Counted from the stretch's first letter, positions 41,537 to 53,825 are shown. The stretch: 64,000 bases of DNA from Stutzerimonas stutzeri (GCF_024448985.1 NZ_JAMOII010000004.1:1-64000), one strand, 5' to 3'. Notes: generated from the letters alone by a model not told the origin. Program-made: numbers and translations.

Positions 41537-42223
41537 CTAGAAGCGAAATACTTCCAAATCGGTCCTGATCGGCTCGGCCGCAGGGATTGTCGGTGGCGCG
41601 GGCTCGGCCTTGCTCGGCGCTTTGATTTGACGCCTCACACGCGTTTGGGCGACAACTACCGGCTCGATAGCGCTCGCCATCATTTCGCTCAGCCGCTGCA
41701 AGAGGAGGCTTTGGGCGCGCACCTGGTCGATCGTGCTGCCCTGGTGCTCTTCCTGTAGCCGCACCAGACGACTGGATTGCCGCCTGCCCTGCTTGTCCAG
41801 TAGACGCCACTGAGCCTCCAGCACGGCAGGATGCTCTGGGCCGGAATCCAGCCGCGTGATTTCCACTCCAACCTGCACATCCGGCGCGAAGCCCTTGCTA
41901 CCCGGGCTCAGCTCCAAACGCTGGGTTTTCAGCTGCGAGGCCAGCTGGCGCAACAGCAGCTGATCGATATCGTCCTGCAGGCTACCGGCCCAACGCGCCT
42001 GCTGCCCTTCGGTGGCCAGACTGCCGTCGGGCAAACGCTGCAACAGCACATCGCGCTGCAGGTAATCTGCCAACACAACCGGACCTAGCATCACCGCAGC
42101 GCCATCGTCCTTTGTCGGCAGTTCGACGACTCCGTTATCCAGGCGGTACATGGGTACAGGTTGAGTGACGCAGCCAGTGAGGCTGGCGCCGGCCAGCAGC
42201 AATACAGTTATGAAACGCCGCAC
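41537..42223 (-). CDS. PqiC-like (DUF330/ABC-transport auxiliary) lipoprotein
   Basis: A 228-residue lipoprotein with signal and lipobox LTGC, then the family opening PMYRLDNGV. It also has VMLGPVVLADYLQRDVLLQRL, like YmbA/PqiC proteins, which pair with MCE-type lipid transporters. No MCE or ABC genes are adjacent here, so the partner lies elsewhere. The tail (about 195-228) is rich in Pro and Ala. The start is a GTG at 42223, giving a short basic n-region before the signal. Confidence 0.75.
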   Translation of the reverse strand: MRRFITVLLLAGASLTGCVTQPVPMYRLDNGVVELPTKDDGAAVMLGPVVLADYLQRDVLLQRLPDGSLATEGQQARWAGSLQDDIDQLLLRQLASQLKTQRLELSPGSKGFAPDVQVGVEITRLDSGPEHPAVLEAQWRLLDKQGRRQSSRLVRLQEEHQGSTIDQVRAQSLLLQRLSEMMASAIEPVVVAQTRVRRQIKAPSKAEPAPPTIPAAEPIRTDLEVFRF

Positions 42224-42416
42224 GTTCGTCTCTTTCTTTGCACCGGGCCCGCCCGCCAGCACACATCTGCCGTCAATGGTTGGCCCACAGTGCCGATTGT
42301 CTTTTCGGCTCTCGATGCGACCGACGATTGCAGTGCATCGAGAAGGATGAATTTTGGAGGCCGCTATCTTCCGTTAAACAGCCAGCGGAAGCCAGCCTCT
42401 AGCGCTGCTGACCCCG

Positions 42417-44669
42417 TCACACCTCGACCAGCAGCGAGTCAACACGCTGGAAGCCGCGCGGCAGCTTGTTTCCACGCCGCCCGCGTTCGCCCTTGTAATG
42501 CTCGATGTCATCAGCCCTGAGCGACAGAGTGCGCTTGCCGGCCAGCAATATCAGGGTCGCCCCCTCGGGCAGCACGGCAAGGTCGGTCAGGTACTCGTCA
42601 CGACTTGCAACACGATCGCCAGGGATGCTGATGATCTTGTTGCCTTTGCCCTTGCCCAATTGCGGAAGGTCGCGGACCGGAAACACCAGCAGCCGTCCTT
42701 CGGTGGTGACGGCCGCCAGCCAATCCTGATCCCTGCTCTTCAGCGGGCGCGGCGCGACTACGCGTGCGCCTGCCGGTAAGGACAGCAGCGCTTTGCCCGC
42801 CTTGTTCTTGGCCTGCAGATCCTCGCCCTTGACCACGAAGCCGTAACCGGCATCCGACGCGATCACGTACAACGCCTCGTCATCGGGCAACAGCACGCAT
42901 TCGAAACTGGCGCCCGGCGGCGGCGTCAGCCGCCCGGTGAGTGGCTCGCCCTGACCGCGCGCAGACGGCAGCGAGTGCGCTGCCAGCGAATAGCTACGGC
43001 CGGTGGAGTCGATGAACACAGCATATTGATTGGAGCGACCAACGGAGGACGCCCTGAAACCATCGCCGGCTTTGTAGGACAGCCCTGTCGCATCGATATC
43101 GTGGCCCTTGGCGCAACGCGCCCAGCCCTTCTCGGAAATCACCACGGTGATCGGCTCGGACGGCAGCAGTTCGTTTTCCGACAACGCCTTGGCCTCGGCC
43201 CGCGCCACGATTGGCGAACGGCGGTCGTCGCCGTAGGTTTCGGCGTCTTCCAAAAGCTCCTTGCGAACCAGCTTTTTCAGCTTGGTCTCACTGCCGAGCA
43301 GCGCCATCAGCTTGTCGCGCTCCTTGGCCAGTTCGTCCTGCTCGCCGCGGATCTTCATCTCTTCCAACCGCGCCAACTGCCGCAGGCGAGTGTCGAGGAT
43401 GTAGTCGGCTTGTAGGTCGGACAGTTCGAAACGCGCCATCAGCACCGGCTTGGGCTGATCCTCGGTGCGGATGATGTGAATCACCTCGTCGAGGTTGAGG
43501 AAAGCAACCAGCAAGCCTTCCAACAGGTGCAGGCGTTTTTCGACCTTGTCCAGCCGGAACTGCAGACGGCGGCGAACGGTGCCGATGCGGTAAGTCAGCC
43601 ACTCTGACAGCAGCGTCTTGAGGTTTTTCACCTGTGGCCGGCCATCAAGACCGATGACATTGGTGTTGACCCGGTAGCTGGACTCCAGCTCGGTAGTAGC
43701 GAACAGGTGCTGCATCAGTTCATCGGCATCGACCCGGTTGGAGCGCGGGATGATGACGATCCGGCACGGGTTCTCGTGATCCGATTCGTCACGCAGATCG
43801 GCGACCATGGGCAGCTTCTTGGCCTGCATCTGGGTGGCGATCTGTTCCAGCACCTTGGCGCCGGAGACCTGATGCGGCAACGAGGTGACGACGATATCGC
43901 CATCCTCGACCCGGTACACGGCGCGCATGCGCACCGAACCGCGCCCGGTTTCGTAGATCTTCAACAGGTCCGCACGCGGCGTGACGATTTCCGCCTCGGT
44001 CGGATAATCCGGTCCCTGAACGTGTTCGCAGAGCTGCTCGACAGTCGCGCCGGGCTCGTCGAGCAAGCGCACACAGGCCGCGGCGACTTCGCGCAGATTG
44101 TGCGGCGGCACGTCGGTGGCCATGCCCACTGCGATGCCCGTCGTGCCATTGAGCAGCAGGTTGGGCAGGCGCGCCGGCAGGGTCGCCGGCTCGTCGAGTG
44201 TGCCGTCGAAGTTCGGCACCCAGTCGACGGTGCCCTGCCCAAGCTCGGACAACAGCACCTCGGAATAGCGCGACAAGCGTGCCTCGGTGTAGCGCATGGC
44301 GGCGAACGACTTCGGATCGTCGGGCGCACCCCAGTTGCCCTGGCCATCGACCAGCGTGTAGCGATAGCTGAACGGCTGCGCCATCAGCACCATGGCTTCG
44401 TAGCAGGCCGAATCCCCATGGGGGTGGAACTTACCGAGTACGTCGCCGACGGTACGCGCCGACTTCTTGTGTTTCGAATCGGCGTTCAGTCCCAGCTCGC
44501 TCATGGCATAGACGATGCGCCGCTGCACCGGCTTCAAGCCATCGCCGATATGCGGCAGCGCGCGATCCATGATCACGTACATGGAGTAGTTGAGGTAGGC
44601 CTGCTCGGTAAAATCGGCGAGGGAGCGCCGCTCCACGCCATCCAGGCTCAGGTCGATAGTTTCGCTCAT
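42417..44669 (-). CDS. parC: DNA topoisomerase IV subunit A
   Basis: The cleavage-rejoining subunit of topoisomerase IV, which decatenates daughter chromosomes. The 750-residue protein has the catalytic Tyr in [12 protein letters not shown]. The quinolone-resistance region reads [10 protein letters not shown], with the usual Ser and Glu both present, i.e. no classic resistance substitution. A C-terminal beta-propeller domain follows. It shares one base with the upstream VOC gene (TGATG), closing the five-gene parE-parC series. Confidence 0.97.
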   Translation of the reverse strand: MSETIDLSLDGVERRSLADFTEQAYLNYSMYVIMDRALPHIGDGLKPVQRRIVYAMSELGLNADSKHKKSARTVGDVLGKFHPHGDSACYEAMVLMAQPFSYRYTLVDGQGNWGAPDDPKSFAAMRYTEARLSRYSEVLLSELGQGTVDWVPNFDGTLDEPATLPARLPNLLLNGTTGIAVGMATDVPPHNLREVAAACVRLLDEPGATVEQLCEHVQGPDYPTEAEIVTPRADLLKIYETGRGSVRMRAVYRVEDGDIVVTSLPHQVSGAKVLEQIATQMQAKKLPMVADLRDESDHENPCRIVIIPRSNRVDADELMQHLFATTELESSYRVNTNVIGLDGRPQVKNLKTLLSEWLTYRIGTVRRRLQFRLDKVEKRLHLLEGLLVAFLNLDEVIHIIRTEDQPKPVLMARFELSDLQADYILDTRLRQLARLEEMKIRGEQDELAKERDKLMALLGSETKLKKLVRKELLEDAETYGDDRRSPIVARAEAKALSENELLPSEPITVVISEKGWARCAKGHDIDATGLSYKAGDGFRASSVGRSNQYAVFIDSTGRSYSLAAHSLPSARGQGEPLTGRLTPPPGASFECVLLPDDEALYVIASDAGYGFVVKGEDLQAKNKAGKALLSLPAGARVVAPRPLKSRDQDWLAAVTTEGRLLVFPVRDLPQLGKGKGNKIISIPGDRVASRDEYLTDLAVLPEGATLILLAGKRTLSLRADDIEHYKGERGRRGNKLPRGFQRVDSLLVEV

Positions 44670-45049
44670 CAGCAGTTTTCTTCAGAAAAAGTTGGATGAC
44701 TCACGGCTGTCTCGCCGAACTTGAGCAGGTTGCCGTGGATGTCGATAACGTACAGTTCTTTCATGCCCCAGGGCCGCAGCACCGGGGCCTTCAAGGCCAG
44801 GCCGCGCTGGCTGAACTCTTCATACAACGCCTGGCAATCGCCGGTACGCACGTAGCAGGAGGTATTTTCCGCCAGGTGCCGCTCGGCGCAGAGCCAGAAG
44901 TGCAGTTCGGACCCGTCGCGTTCCAGAATCAGGTAATCAGCGGCTTGCAGCAGCGTGCGAAAGCCCAGGAAGGAGCTGTAGAAGGCCCGGCTTTCATCTA
45001 GGTCCAGCGAGGCCAGTACCGGTACTATCGCCTGTATGAGTGGGCTCAT
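44669..45049 (-). CDS. VOC-superfamily (glyoxalase/bleomycin-resistance-like) protein
   Basis: A 126-residue protein with paired beta-alpha-beta-beta-beta modules: [21 protein letters not shown] in the first half and an [15 protein letters not shown] strand near the end. Family members include metal-dependent lyases and drug-binding proteins. The metal ligands and substrate cannot be assigned. The start overlaps the retropepsin-like gene stop (ATGA), and its stop overlaps parC by one base. Confidence 0.85.
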   Translation of the reverse strand: MSPLIQAIVPVLASLDLDESRAFYSSFLGFRTLLQAADYLILERDGSELHFWLCAERHLAENTSCYVRTGDCQALYEEFSQRGLALKAPVLRPWGMKELYVIDIHGNLLKFGETAVSHPTFSEENC

Positions 45050-45569
45050 GGTCGATCCGTGGCGTGTTGGCGCAGCACCAGAGTGCCGGCGCGCTGGGTG
45101 AATTCGAGTTGTTTCAAGGCGCTCATGCCGAGCAGCACCTGCTCGCCGCCGAAGCCTGGCGCGATGAGCGCACGCACGTCCTTCAGAACGATATCGCCAA
45201 GTGCAAGGCTGTCGAGCACCGTGCGATAGCCAGTGGTTTGACCGTTGGCTGTCTGCAACCGCACCGGCGCGCCGCGCGCGAGATCCAACGCTTCGGCCAG
45301 TTCTGCCGGTATGGCAACGTCGGTGGCGCCGGTATCCAGCAGGAAGGTAACCGGCTCGCCATTGATCAGCCCATCAGCGACGAAGTGGCCCTGGATATTG
45401 CTCTCCAAGTGAACCTCGATCTGGCCGCCCTGCACGACGGAAACAGGCTCGCGGTTGGGGTTGAAGCGACTTTGTTCCCAGTCGGCAAAAAAACGAGTGG
45501 CCAGCAACAGAGCCGCACCCCACGCCAGGACCAGCATGACGCGGCCGGCGCGACGACCGGCAGGCTGTG

Positions 45570-45573
<4 letters not shown>
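45046..45573 (-). CDS. Retropepsin-like aspartic protease (clan AA, TIGR02281-type)
   Basis: A 175-residue protein with one N-terminal membrane helix (VMLVLAWGAALLLATRFF). A single pepsin-like domain follows, with active-site motif LLDTGATDVAIPAEL, so it must dimerise to be active, like retroviral proteases. The second hallmark, VLLGMSALKQLE, is near the C terminus. Substrate unknown. The start is a GTG overlapping the previous stop as GTGA. It sits inside the topoisomerase IV gene series. Confidence 0.85.
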
Positions 45574-48454
<2,881 letters not shown>

Positions 48455-49072
48455 TTATGATTCGGAGAAATCGAGCTCTGCAAAGATGCCCGGATCGAAG
48501 CCGGCGAAGGCCAGCAACGCGGGGATTCGCTCAGCGAACCCCTGGAAACCGTGATCGCCGCCGGCCTGGATGCGTAACGCGCATCCCTTGTAGAAATCCG
48601 CCGCGTGGCGGTAATCCAGCGTTTCATCGCCCGTCTGCAGCCAGACCTGATAGCGATCGGCATCCCGCGGCGGCGCCACTTCCAGCTCGGTCAGGGCAAC
48701 GACATGATCTTCGGTCAGATCCCAGACTTCGCCCGTGTAGAGGTTGGTCTGCGGCCCGAGGTAACCATCGAAGCGACGGTGCGGCGTCACGGCCGGATTG
48801 ATCAGCAGCGCCTTGAGCCCGTGGCGCTCGGCGAGGTGCGTTGCATAGTATCCGCCGAGGGAGCTGCCGACCAGCACGGGACGTCCCAGCTCGGCGATTG
48901 CCGATTCGAGCTGGGCAATGGCCTGGCGCGGATGATGATGCAACGCCGGCACTCGCAGCCAAGCACTCATACCAATGCGCTGCAGCGCAACGGATAATTG
49001 GCTGGCCTTTTGCGACAGCGGGGAGCTGTTGAGGCCGTGCATATAGAGGATGGCGGGTTGCGTGCGGATCAT
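48455..49072 (-). CDS. yqiA: YqiA/YcfP-family alpha/beta-hydrolase esterase
   Basis: A 205-residue hydrolase with the YqiA signature ILYMHGLNSSP, nucleophile elbow GSSLGGYYA, the Asp in QTGDETLDYR and the His in GGDHGFQGF. E. coli YqiA hydrolyses short-chain acyl and CoA esters. It lies between cpdA and parE, as in E. coli (parE-yqiA-cpdA). The start at 49072 (MIRTQPAILYMHG) is preferred over a Met 21 bases upstream. Confidence 0.92.
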   Translation of the reverse strand: MIRTQPAILYMHGLNSSPLSQKASQLSVALQRIGMSAWLRVPALHHHPRQAIAQLESAIAELGRPVLVGSSLGGYYATHLAERHGLKALLINPAVTPHRRFDGYLGPQTNLYTGEVWDLTEDHVVALTELEVAPPRDADRYQVWLQTGDETLDYRHAADFYKGCALRIQAGGDHGFQGFAERIPALLAFAGFDPGIFAELDFSES

Positions 49073-49121
49073 ACTGGTTCGCTGAGCTGGCAAAAGACGG
49101 AAAGGCTACTAGGCGAGGCGC

Positions 49122-49256
49122 GCAAGCTGCAAGCTGCAAGCTGCAAGCTGCAAGCTGCAAGCTGCAAGCTGCAAGCTGCAAGCGAATCAGTGTGTGGGCT
49201 GGTGCCGAAGCTTTCTATTCGTCCCTGCTTGTAGCTTTGGCTTGCAGCTTGTAGCT
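49122..49256. repeat. Heptamer tandem array, site D (8.9 copies of GCAAGCT) with inverted arm
   Basis: The unit GCAAGCT repeats without error for 62 bases (49122-49183). An inverted arm GCTTGCAGCTTGTAGCT lies at 49240-49256, pairing with the array at all but one position, which is a G-U. Between them is a core beginning GAATCAGTG that is nearly repeated at site E. It fills the 187-bp gap between cpdA and yqiA. The pure short array is prone to copy-number change. Confidence 0.9.
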
Positions 49257-49259
49257 GAT

Positions 49260-50069
49260 TCAATAACCTTTGATGCTGTGATCTACCTTGAAGGTCATGC
49301 CGACCACTCGAGAGACGCCTGTTTCCAGACGTCCGTCGTCATAGAGACGCAACCAGCGATAGCCCGGCGCCAGCGTATCGACCTGGAATTCCTCGCTGCC
49401 CGGAGCGAACTGCACGCCCGTCGACGGCGTTGCCAGGAGCCTGATGTCGCCGCGCTGGTCGTCGAATTCCTGGTGAATGTGCCCCCAAAGCACGGCCTGA
49501 ACACAAGGGAAGCGGTCGAGCACTGCGAACAGCGCGTCGCGGTTGCGCAGCCCGATACTGTCCATCCAGCGGCTACCGATGGTGACCGGGTGATGATGCA
49601 GACAGACCAGATGATGACGCTTCGGTGCGTCCCGCAGGGTCCGTTCGAGCAATTCCAGCTGATCATCGTGAAGCATGCCGAACACCGAACCCGGTACCAG
49701 CGTATCGAGCATGATGACCCGCCACGCACCGATATCCAGCACTGGCTCCATCATTTCGCTGCCGCGAGCGGCCTCCCGCATGGCCGGCAGCTCGTCATGA
49801 TTGCCCGGACACCAGCGTGCCGGTGCATCGATACGCTCGGACAGCTGACGAAAACGCTGGTAGGACGCAAGCGAGCCATCCTGGGATAGATCGCCAGTGG
49901 CCAGAATCAGGTCAACGCAAGGCTGCTCGGCAAGCACCCGATCGACCACGCGCTGCAGACTTTCGCCCGTATCCATGCCTAGCAGTTTGCCGCCCGCCTC
50001 GGCGAACAGATGACTGTCGGTCAGCTGCACCAGCAGCACCGAGTCTTTTTCAATGAGGGGCGCAGCCAA
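49260..50069 (-). CDS. cpdA: 3',5'-cyclic-AMP phosphodiesterase CpdA
   Basis: Hydrolyses cAMP, setting Vfr/CRP-type signalling levels. The 269-residue calcineurin-like metallophosphatase has the metal motifs QLTDSHLF, ATGDLSQDGS, CPGNHDE, LHHHPV and WGHIHQE. The start is taken as TTG at 50069 because AAAGGAG sits seven bases upstream and the family begins just before DSVLLVQLTDSH; the longer frame to 50147 lacks homology. Heptamer arrays lie on both sides (sites D and E). Confidence 0.94.
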   Translation of the reverse strand: MAAPLIEKDSVLLVQLTDSHLFAEAGGKLLGMDTGESLQRVVDRVLAEQPCVDLILATGDLSQDGSLASYQRFRQLSERIDAPARWCPGNHDELPAMREAARGSEMMEPVLDIGAWRVIMLDTLVPGSVFGMLHDDQLELLERTLRDAPKRHHLVCLHHHPVTIGSRWMDSIGLRNRDALFAVLDRFPCVQAVLWGHIHQEFDDQRGDIRLLATPSTGVQFAPGSEEFQVDTLAPGYRWLRLYDDGRLETGVSRVVGMTFKVDHSIKGY

Positions 50070-50160
50070 GACCCGTCTCCTTTGGCGAAATCGCAACAGA
50101 ATTATGGTGGCTGGCGGTTGCGGGGGTAAACCGCGCGATGCGGGCATGCATCACAGATCA

Positions 50161-50262
50161 GCTGCAAGCTGCAAGCTGCAAGCTGCAAGCTGCAAGCGAA
50201 TCAGTCCGGGCTGGCGCCGAAGGGCTGTCAAGCTTTCCTGCTTTTCCTTGAAGCTTATGGCT
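50161..50262. repeat. Heptamer tandem array, site E (about 5 copies) with inverted arm
   Basis: About 5.3 copies of GCAAGCT at 50161-50197, followed by a core beginning GAATCAGTC that closely matches site D. A degenerate inverted arm CCTTGAAGCTTATGGCT lies at 50246-50262. It fills the 197-bp gap between the DUF1249 gene and cpdA. Confidence 0.85.
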
Positions 50263-50266
50263 GCTT

Positions 50267-50713
50267 TTAAAGCACGGGCTCGAGCTCATGACCGCAAGCC
50301 AGGCAGTGGCCAAGCCATTCGCCGAGGAATAGGTTGAGCTGATTTTTCTCGTCGGGCTGGTGCATCTGCGCGTTGGGATAGCTGTAGATGCCCCGGAACC
50401 GTCGAGCATTCTCGGCGCGAATGACTTCAGCCATGCGCGCATCGTGGTAGACCCGCACCTCCATCTGTGGCACCGGCAGCCAGGGCAGGCAATCCTGCTG
50501 GCTGATCTGCACGGTCGTGGTATAGGGGCAGCTTTCCACTACCTTCAATGCCAGTACGCCCAATAGCCGGTCGCCCTGGCTCATGGCGATACGGCGAACG
50601 TCAGGCTGGATGCGCATATCGGGCAGCAGCCGCATCAGCCGCAGGTAGTTCGCCTCGCAGGCCGATTGCAATTCCAACAGGTCGACACGGTAGCGTTCAG
50701 GTGTTCGTCTCAT
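50267..50713 (-). CDS. DUF1249 protein (YqiB-like)
   Basis: A 148-residue protein of the DUF1249 family, between nudF and cpdA as in E. coli (yqiB). Signatures include YRVDLLELQSACEANYLRL and VRVYHDARMAEVI; a CLACGH motif lies near the C terminus. Function unknown. The ATG at 50713 overlaps the nudF stop (ATGA) with GGAGGC upstream, so a GTG two codons earlier is not used. Confidence 0.88.
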   Translation of the reverse strand: MRRTPERYRVDLLELQSACEANYLRLMRLLPDMRIQPDVRRIAMSQGDRLLGVLALKVVESCPYTTTVQISQQDCLPWLPVPQMEVRVYHDARMAEVIRAENARRFRGIYSYPNAQMHQPDEKNQLNLFLGEWLGHCLACGHELEPVL

Positions 50714-51327
50714 GCCCACGCCTCCCTGACTTCATCGCGATTCAGGGCCAGCCACTGCAATGCAATGATGCTCGCGGCGTTGTCGATACCGCCATCGCGT
50801 ACGGCCTGCAATGCACGCTGCAACGACCAAACATGCACACGGATATCCTCACCTTCCTCATCCAGGCCGAACACCCCACCGGCATTGGAACTGTCACAAC
50901 GCCCCAAATAAAGGTGCACTCGCTCAGTGCTGCCACCAGGCGACGGGAAGTAGGTGGTCACCGGCCACAAATCAGCCACTTCCAACCCCGCCTCTTCCAT
51001 CGCTTCGCGACGCGCCACCTCTTCAGGCTGCTCGTCCTTGTCGATCAGTCCCGCGACCAGCTCGATCAACCAAGGGTTATCGACCTTGCCCACCGCTCCG
51101 ACCCGGAACTGCTCGATCAGCACGACCTCGTCGCGACGAGGATCGTACGGCAGCACGCAGACCGCATCGTGACGAACGAACAGCTCACGCTCCAGTTGCC
51201 GCCCCATGTCGCCATTGAACAGGCGATGACGCAACTGGAGGCGGTCCAGACGATAGAAACCGCTGAAGCATTGCTCTCGCTCTACGATCTCGACATCATC
51301 CGGGCCGGATTTGAAAATATCAGTCAT
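50710..51327 (-). CDS. nudF: ADP-ribose pyrophosphatase
   Basis: A Nudix hydrolase that splits ADP-ribose to AMP and ribose-5-phosphate. The 205-residue protein has the Nudix box in AGLIDKDEQPEEVARREAME followed by EAGLEV. The N-terminal region EQCFSGFYRLDRLQLRHR matches NudF. It heads the minus-strand cluster leading through DUF1249, cpdA and yqiA to parE and parC, and is divergent from the RsiV-like gene. Confidence 0.95.
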   Translation of the reverse strand: MTDIFKSGPDDVEIVEREQCFSGFYRLDRLQLRHRLFNGDMGRQLERELFVRHDAVCVLPYDPRRDEVVLIEQFRVGAVGKVDNPWLIELVAGLIDKDEQPEEVARREAMEEAGLEVADLWPVTTYFPSPGGSTERVHLYLGRCDSSNAGGVFGLDEEGEDIRVHVWSLQRALQAVRDGGIDNAASIIALQWLALNRDEVREAWA

Positions 51328-51478
51328 GAATCACTCACATATCGGATTGTCCAGCGCCAGCCTGGCGCCAGAAGACTACAACCGTCACGGCGTGAGCGGT
51401 CTCTCTGTTGTCATCCTAGCGCGCCGTTTATTCAGGCGCAGCCCTTTGCAGACCGCTCGCACGCGGAAAAATTACCAA

Positions 51479-51547
51479 ATGCCCAGTTACGAACTTCACA
51501 ACCCGCCGGTACTCGAAACCGCACTGCAGCCAACACAAGAGCCATGA
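51479..51547 (+). CDS. Candidate 22-residue upstream ORF coupled to the RsiV-like lipoprotein
   Basis: A short frame (MPSYELHNPPVLETALQPTQ plus two residues) whose TGA overlaps the lipoprotein ATG as ATGA. Only a weak GGA-type ribosome binding site precedes it. The overlap suggests translational coupling, but a frame of this length can arise by chance and I know of no homologue. The rest of the 216-bp gap from nudF (51328-51478) holds no other recognised element. Confidence 0.3.
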   Translation: MPSYELHNPPVLETALQPTQEP

Positions 51548-52284
51548 ACCCATTGAAGCCTTTTCGCCACGTCTTCGTATTGACCGTTCTTAGCCTGCTA
51601 CTCAGCGCCTGTCAGCATTTTCGGAGCGAGCCACCCGTCGAGGTTCGGCAGATCGTCAGCGAGCAGCGCCCCGCCGGTTGCCCCGAGCAGGACGATCGCT
51701 GCCCACTGGTCAACATCGACACCCTGTTGTTCGCCGACGAGCCGGCATTGAACGCGCTGATCGATCAGCGGTTGCGCAGGATGACGATCAACAGCCCGGA
51801 CGCGCAGATTCCAGCGACCCTGGAGCTGTACCAGGATGACTTCTTGCTTAGCGCGGAGCGCAGCTGGAGCAGCTATCTGCAGGCCAAGCTGCGAGAACAG
51901 CATGGCTCGCTGCTTGTGGTCGAGCTGTCGAGCTATCTGTATACCGGGGGCGCCCATGGCATGCCCGGTCGCGGATTCATCAACTATGATCGGGAGCAGG
52001 ACCGCGAACTGGAATTGGCAGACGTTCTGCTTCCCGGCAAAGAAGGCGCTTTCTGGCGCGCCGCCGCGAAAGCGCATCAGCAGTGGCTGCTGGCGAACGA
52101 GCACGATGTCGAGTTTTCTCGCCAATGGCCGTTCCAGCGAACCGCGAATGTCGCCCTGCTAAGCGACAAAGTGCTGCTCAAATATGACGTCTACAGTATC
52201 GCGCCCTATTCGAGCGGCCATCCAGAACTGGAAATTTCCTACTCCGAACTCAGCGCGATTCTGAAACCGCAATACCTGCCGTAG
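51544..52284 (+). CDS. RsiV-like/DUF3298 lipoprotein
   Basis: A 246-residue lipoprotein with lipobox LSAC. The C-terminal half resembles the DUF3298 (RsiV-like) domain, with SSYLYTGGAHGMPG and SGHPELEISYSELSAIL. In RsiV of Bacillus this domain binds lysozyme; whether that holds here is unknown. N-terminal cysteines (PAGCPEQDDRCPL) may form a disulfide. Its 3' end overlaps that of the convergent cytX gene by 35 bp. Confidence 0.82.
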   Translation: MNPLKPFRHVFVLTVLSLLLSACQHFRSEPPVEVRQIVSEQRPAGCPEQDDRCPLVNIDTLLFADEPALNALIDQRLRRMTINSPDAQIPATLELYQDDFLLSAERSWSSYLQAKLREQHGSLLVVELSSYLYTGGAHGMPGRGFINYDREQDRELELADVLLPGKEGAFWRAAAKAHQQWLLANEHDVEFSRQWPFQRTANVALLSDKVLLKYDVYSIAPYSSGHPELEISYSELSAILKPQYLP

Positions 52285-53551
52285 CGCGACCGAGTCGGCT
52301 CAGCACAAGCAGCAGCCCGCCGGAGAGAAATAGCGCCGGCAGGCTGGCACCGATTTCCGGCCAGGCACTGGCGAGCACGTGGTAAGTAGCCGCTCCGCAG
52401 CCCCAGGCCAACAGGGTTTCCCAGCGCAGACCGGCAGCCGGAGCGGCCAAGCGGCCTCGACGCCGAAGAATGAAATGATCGACCAGCACTACGCCGAACA
52501 ACGGCGCGAATACCGAGCCGATCAACAACAGGAAATTCTGATACTCAGCGAGCGGCGCGAACCAGGCGATAAGCGTGCAGACCGCACCGATCGCCAGCGC
52601 CAGGTGTTCGACCTTGAGCGGCAACAGGACGCCGACCGAAACCGCAGCCGAATGGATGTCGGCAAAGGCGTTTTCAGACTCGTCGAGCAGTATCAGCAAT
52701 AGCGGAATACCCAGTCCTGCGCCGGCCAACGCCAGCAACAATGCGTTGACTTCACCGCTGTTGGCAAACGCCAGGGTGTAAGCAACACCGAGACTCATCA
52801 GCCAGAAGTTGCCGGCAAAGAACCCCAGCGCCGTGCCGCGGAAAACACGCACAGCCGCGCGGCCGAAGCGCGAGTAATCGGCAATGAGCGGCAACCAGGA
52901 GAGCGGCATGGCAATGGCAATATCGAATCCCAAGGCAAAGGGCAGCGAACCGTCGCCCTTACGCGCCCAGAGCGCGGCCAAATCGGCCTTGTCGAATAGG
53001 TTCCAAGTCAGCCAGACACAGGCGCCGAGCAGCAGCCAGATGCCCCATTTGCGCAATATCCGACGCACGAAGGTCAGAGGGCCGGTGACGGCCAACAGCG
53101 TGGCGAGGCCGCCGAAGAACAAAGTCCACAATGCTGGACTGTTCAGCAGGCTGCCTTCGCCGAATGCGCGAGTCGCCAGCACGCTGGCTGCATCACGCAT
53201 GACGATAATTTCGAACGCACCCCAGCCGACCAGCTGAACGAGGTTCAACGACGCCGGTAGCACCGCACCGCGACTGCCCAGCGTGAGCTTCAGGGCAGCC
53301 ATCGATGACAGGCCGGTATCGGTGCCAATCACCGCGACCGCCCCTAGCAGCAACACGCCGACCGCGCTTCCGCAGGCGATTGCCAGCAGCGCGCCACTCA
53401 TACCCAGCCCCGGCGCCAGCAAAGCACCCAGCTGCAGCACCATCAGGCCGACGCCTAGGGAGAACCACAGGGAAAACATGTCACGACCGCCGAACACACG
53501 GTGTTCAGGGGCAACGCTTTGATGGGGGGAATAACGGCCAGGCGTGTTCAC
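52250..53551 (-). CDS. cytX: NCS1-family transporter CytX (hydroxymethylpyrimidine uptake)
   Basis: A 433-residue transporter with about twelve membrane segments of the nucleobase:cation symporter-1 family. The N-terminal RVFGGRDMFSLWFSLGVGLM is typical of CytX, predicted to import hydroxymethylpyrimidine, the product of ThiC. It follows thiC on the same strand after 440 bp of REP-type repeats and has no riboswitch of its own that I can see. It could depend on thiC read-through. The start is a GTG at 53551 by alignment with the family; a TTG 15 bases earlier is possible. Confidence 0.85.
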   Translation of the reverse strand: MNTPGRYSPHQSVAPEHRVFGGRDMFSLWFSLGVGLMVLQLGALLAPGLGMSGALLAIACGSAVGVLLLGAVAVIGTDTGLSSMAALKLTLGSRGAVLPASLNLVQLVGWGAFEIIVMRDAASVLATRAFGEGSLLNSPALWTLFFGGLATLLAVTGPLTFVRRILRKWGIWLLLGACVWLTWNLFDKADLAALWARKGDGSLPFALGFDIAIAMPLSWLPLIADYSRFGRAAVRVFRGTALGFFAGNFWLMSLGVAYTLAFANSGEVNALLLALAGAGLGIPLLLILLDESENAFADIHSAAVSVGVLLPLKVEHLALAIGAVCTLIAWFAPLAEYQNFLLLIGSVFAPLFGVVLVDHFILRRRGRLAAPAAGLRWETLLAWGCGAATYHVLASAWPEIGASLPALFLSGGLLLVLSRLGRATAGIAVSESR

Positions 53552-53630
53552 GGATGGAATTCTCAAAGGATCGTTGATGACCTGGCGGGTAAATTCACCC
53601 AGCCAGGCAAGCGAAAAAATCGTTGCCGTG

Positions 53631-53705
53631 CAGGAGCGAGCTTGCTCGCGAAGCCTTACTGCGCGGAGCTTTCAAGCTGTTCGCGAGCGAGCTCGCGCCT
53701 ACGAC
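53631..53705. repeat. REP/BIME unit 1 between thiC and cytX
   Basis: GGAGCGAGCTTGCTCGCGAA faces its inverted copy (TTCGCGAGCGAGCTCGCGCC), about 15-30 bases apart, in the style of Pseudomonas REP doublets. Confidence 0.85.
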
Positions 53706-53720
53706 ATGCAGATTGATCAG

Positions 53721-53791
53721 TCCCACGCTCTGCGTGGGACTGCCTATCGCGGACACTCCAGCGCCCTCCGTGACGCTGGAGCGTCGTGTCC
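53721..53791. repeat. Pair of hairpins between the two REP units
   Basis: First hairpin: TCCCACGC, loop TCT, GCGTGGGA (53721-53739). Second: GGACAC and TCCAGCG (53751-53763), answered by CGCTGGA (53774-53780) and GTGTCC (53786-53791). This is a second repeat type lodged between the two REP doublets. Confidence 0.75.
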
Positions 53792-53825
53792 CTATCTCGG
53801 AGCTATGCCGCTGTCCGGCACAAAA

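Noticed and set aside
49122-49183. Possible CRISPR array or coding repeat (KLQAASC-type peptide)
   Set aside because: The unit is only 7 bases with no spacers, so it is not CRISPR. The repeat peptide appears in several frames and simply reflects the DNA heptamer.
51328-51478. Possible second thiamine riboswitch between nudF and the RsiV-like gene
   Set aside because: A few CTGAG-like bases occur, but the ordered THI-box blocks seen upstream of thiC are absent.
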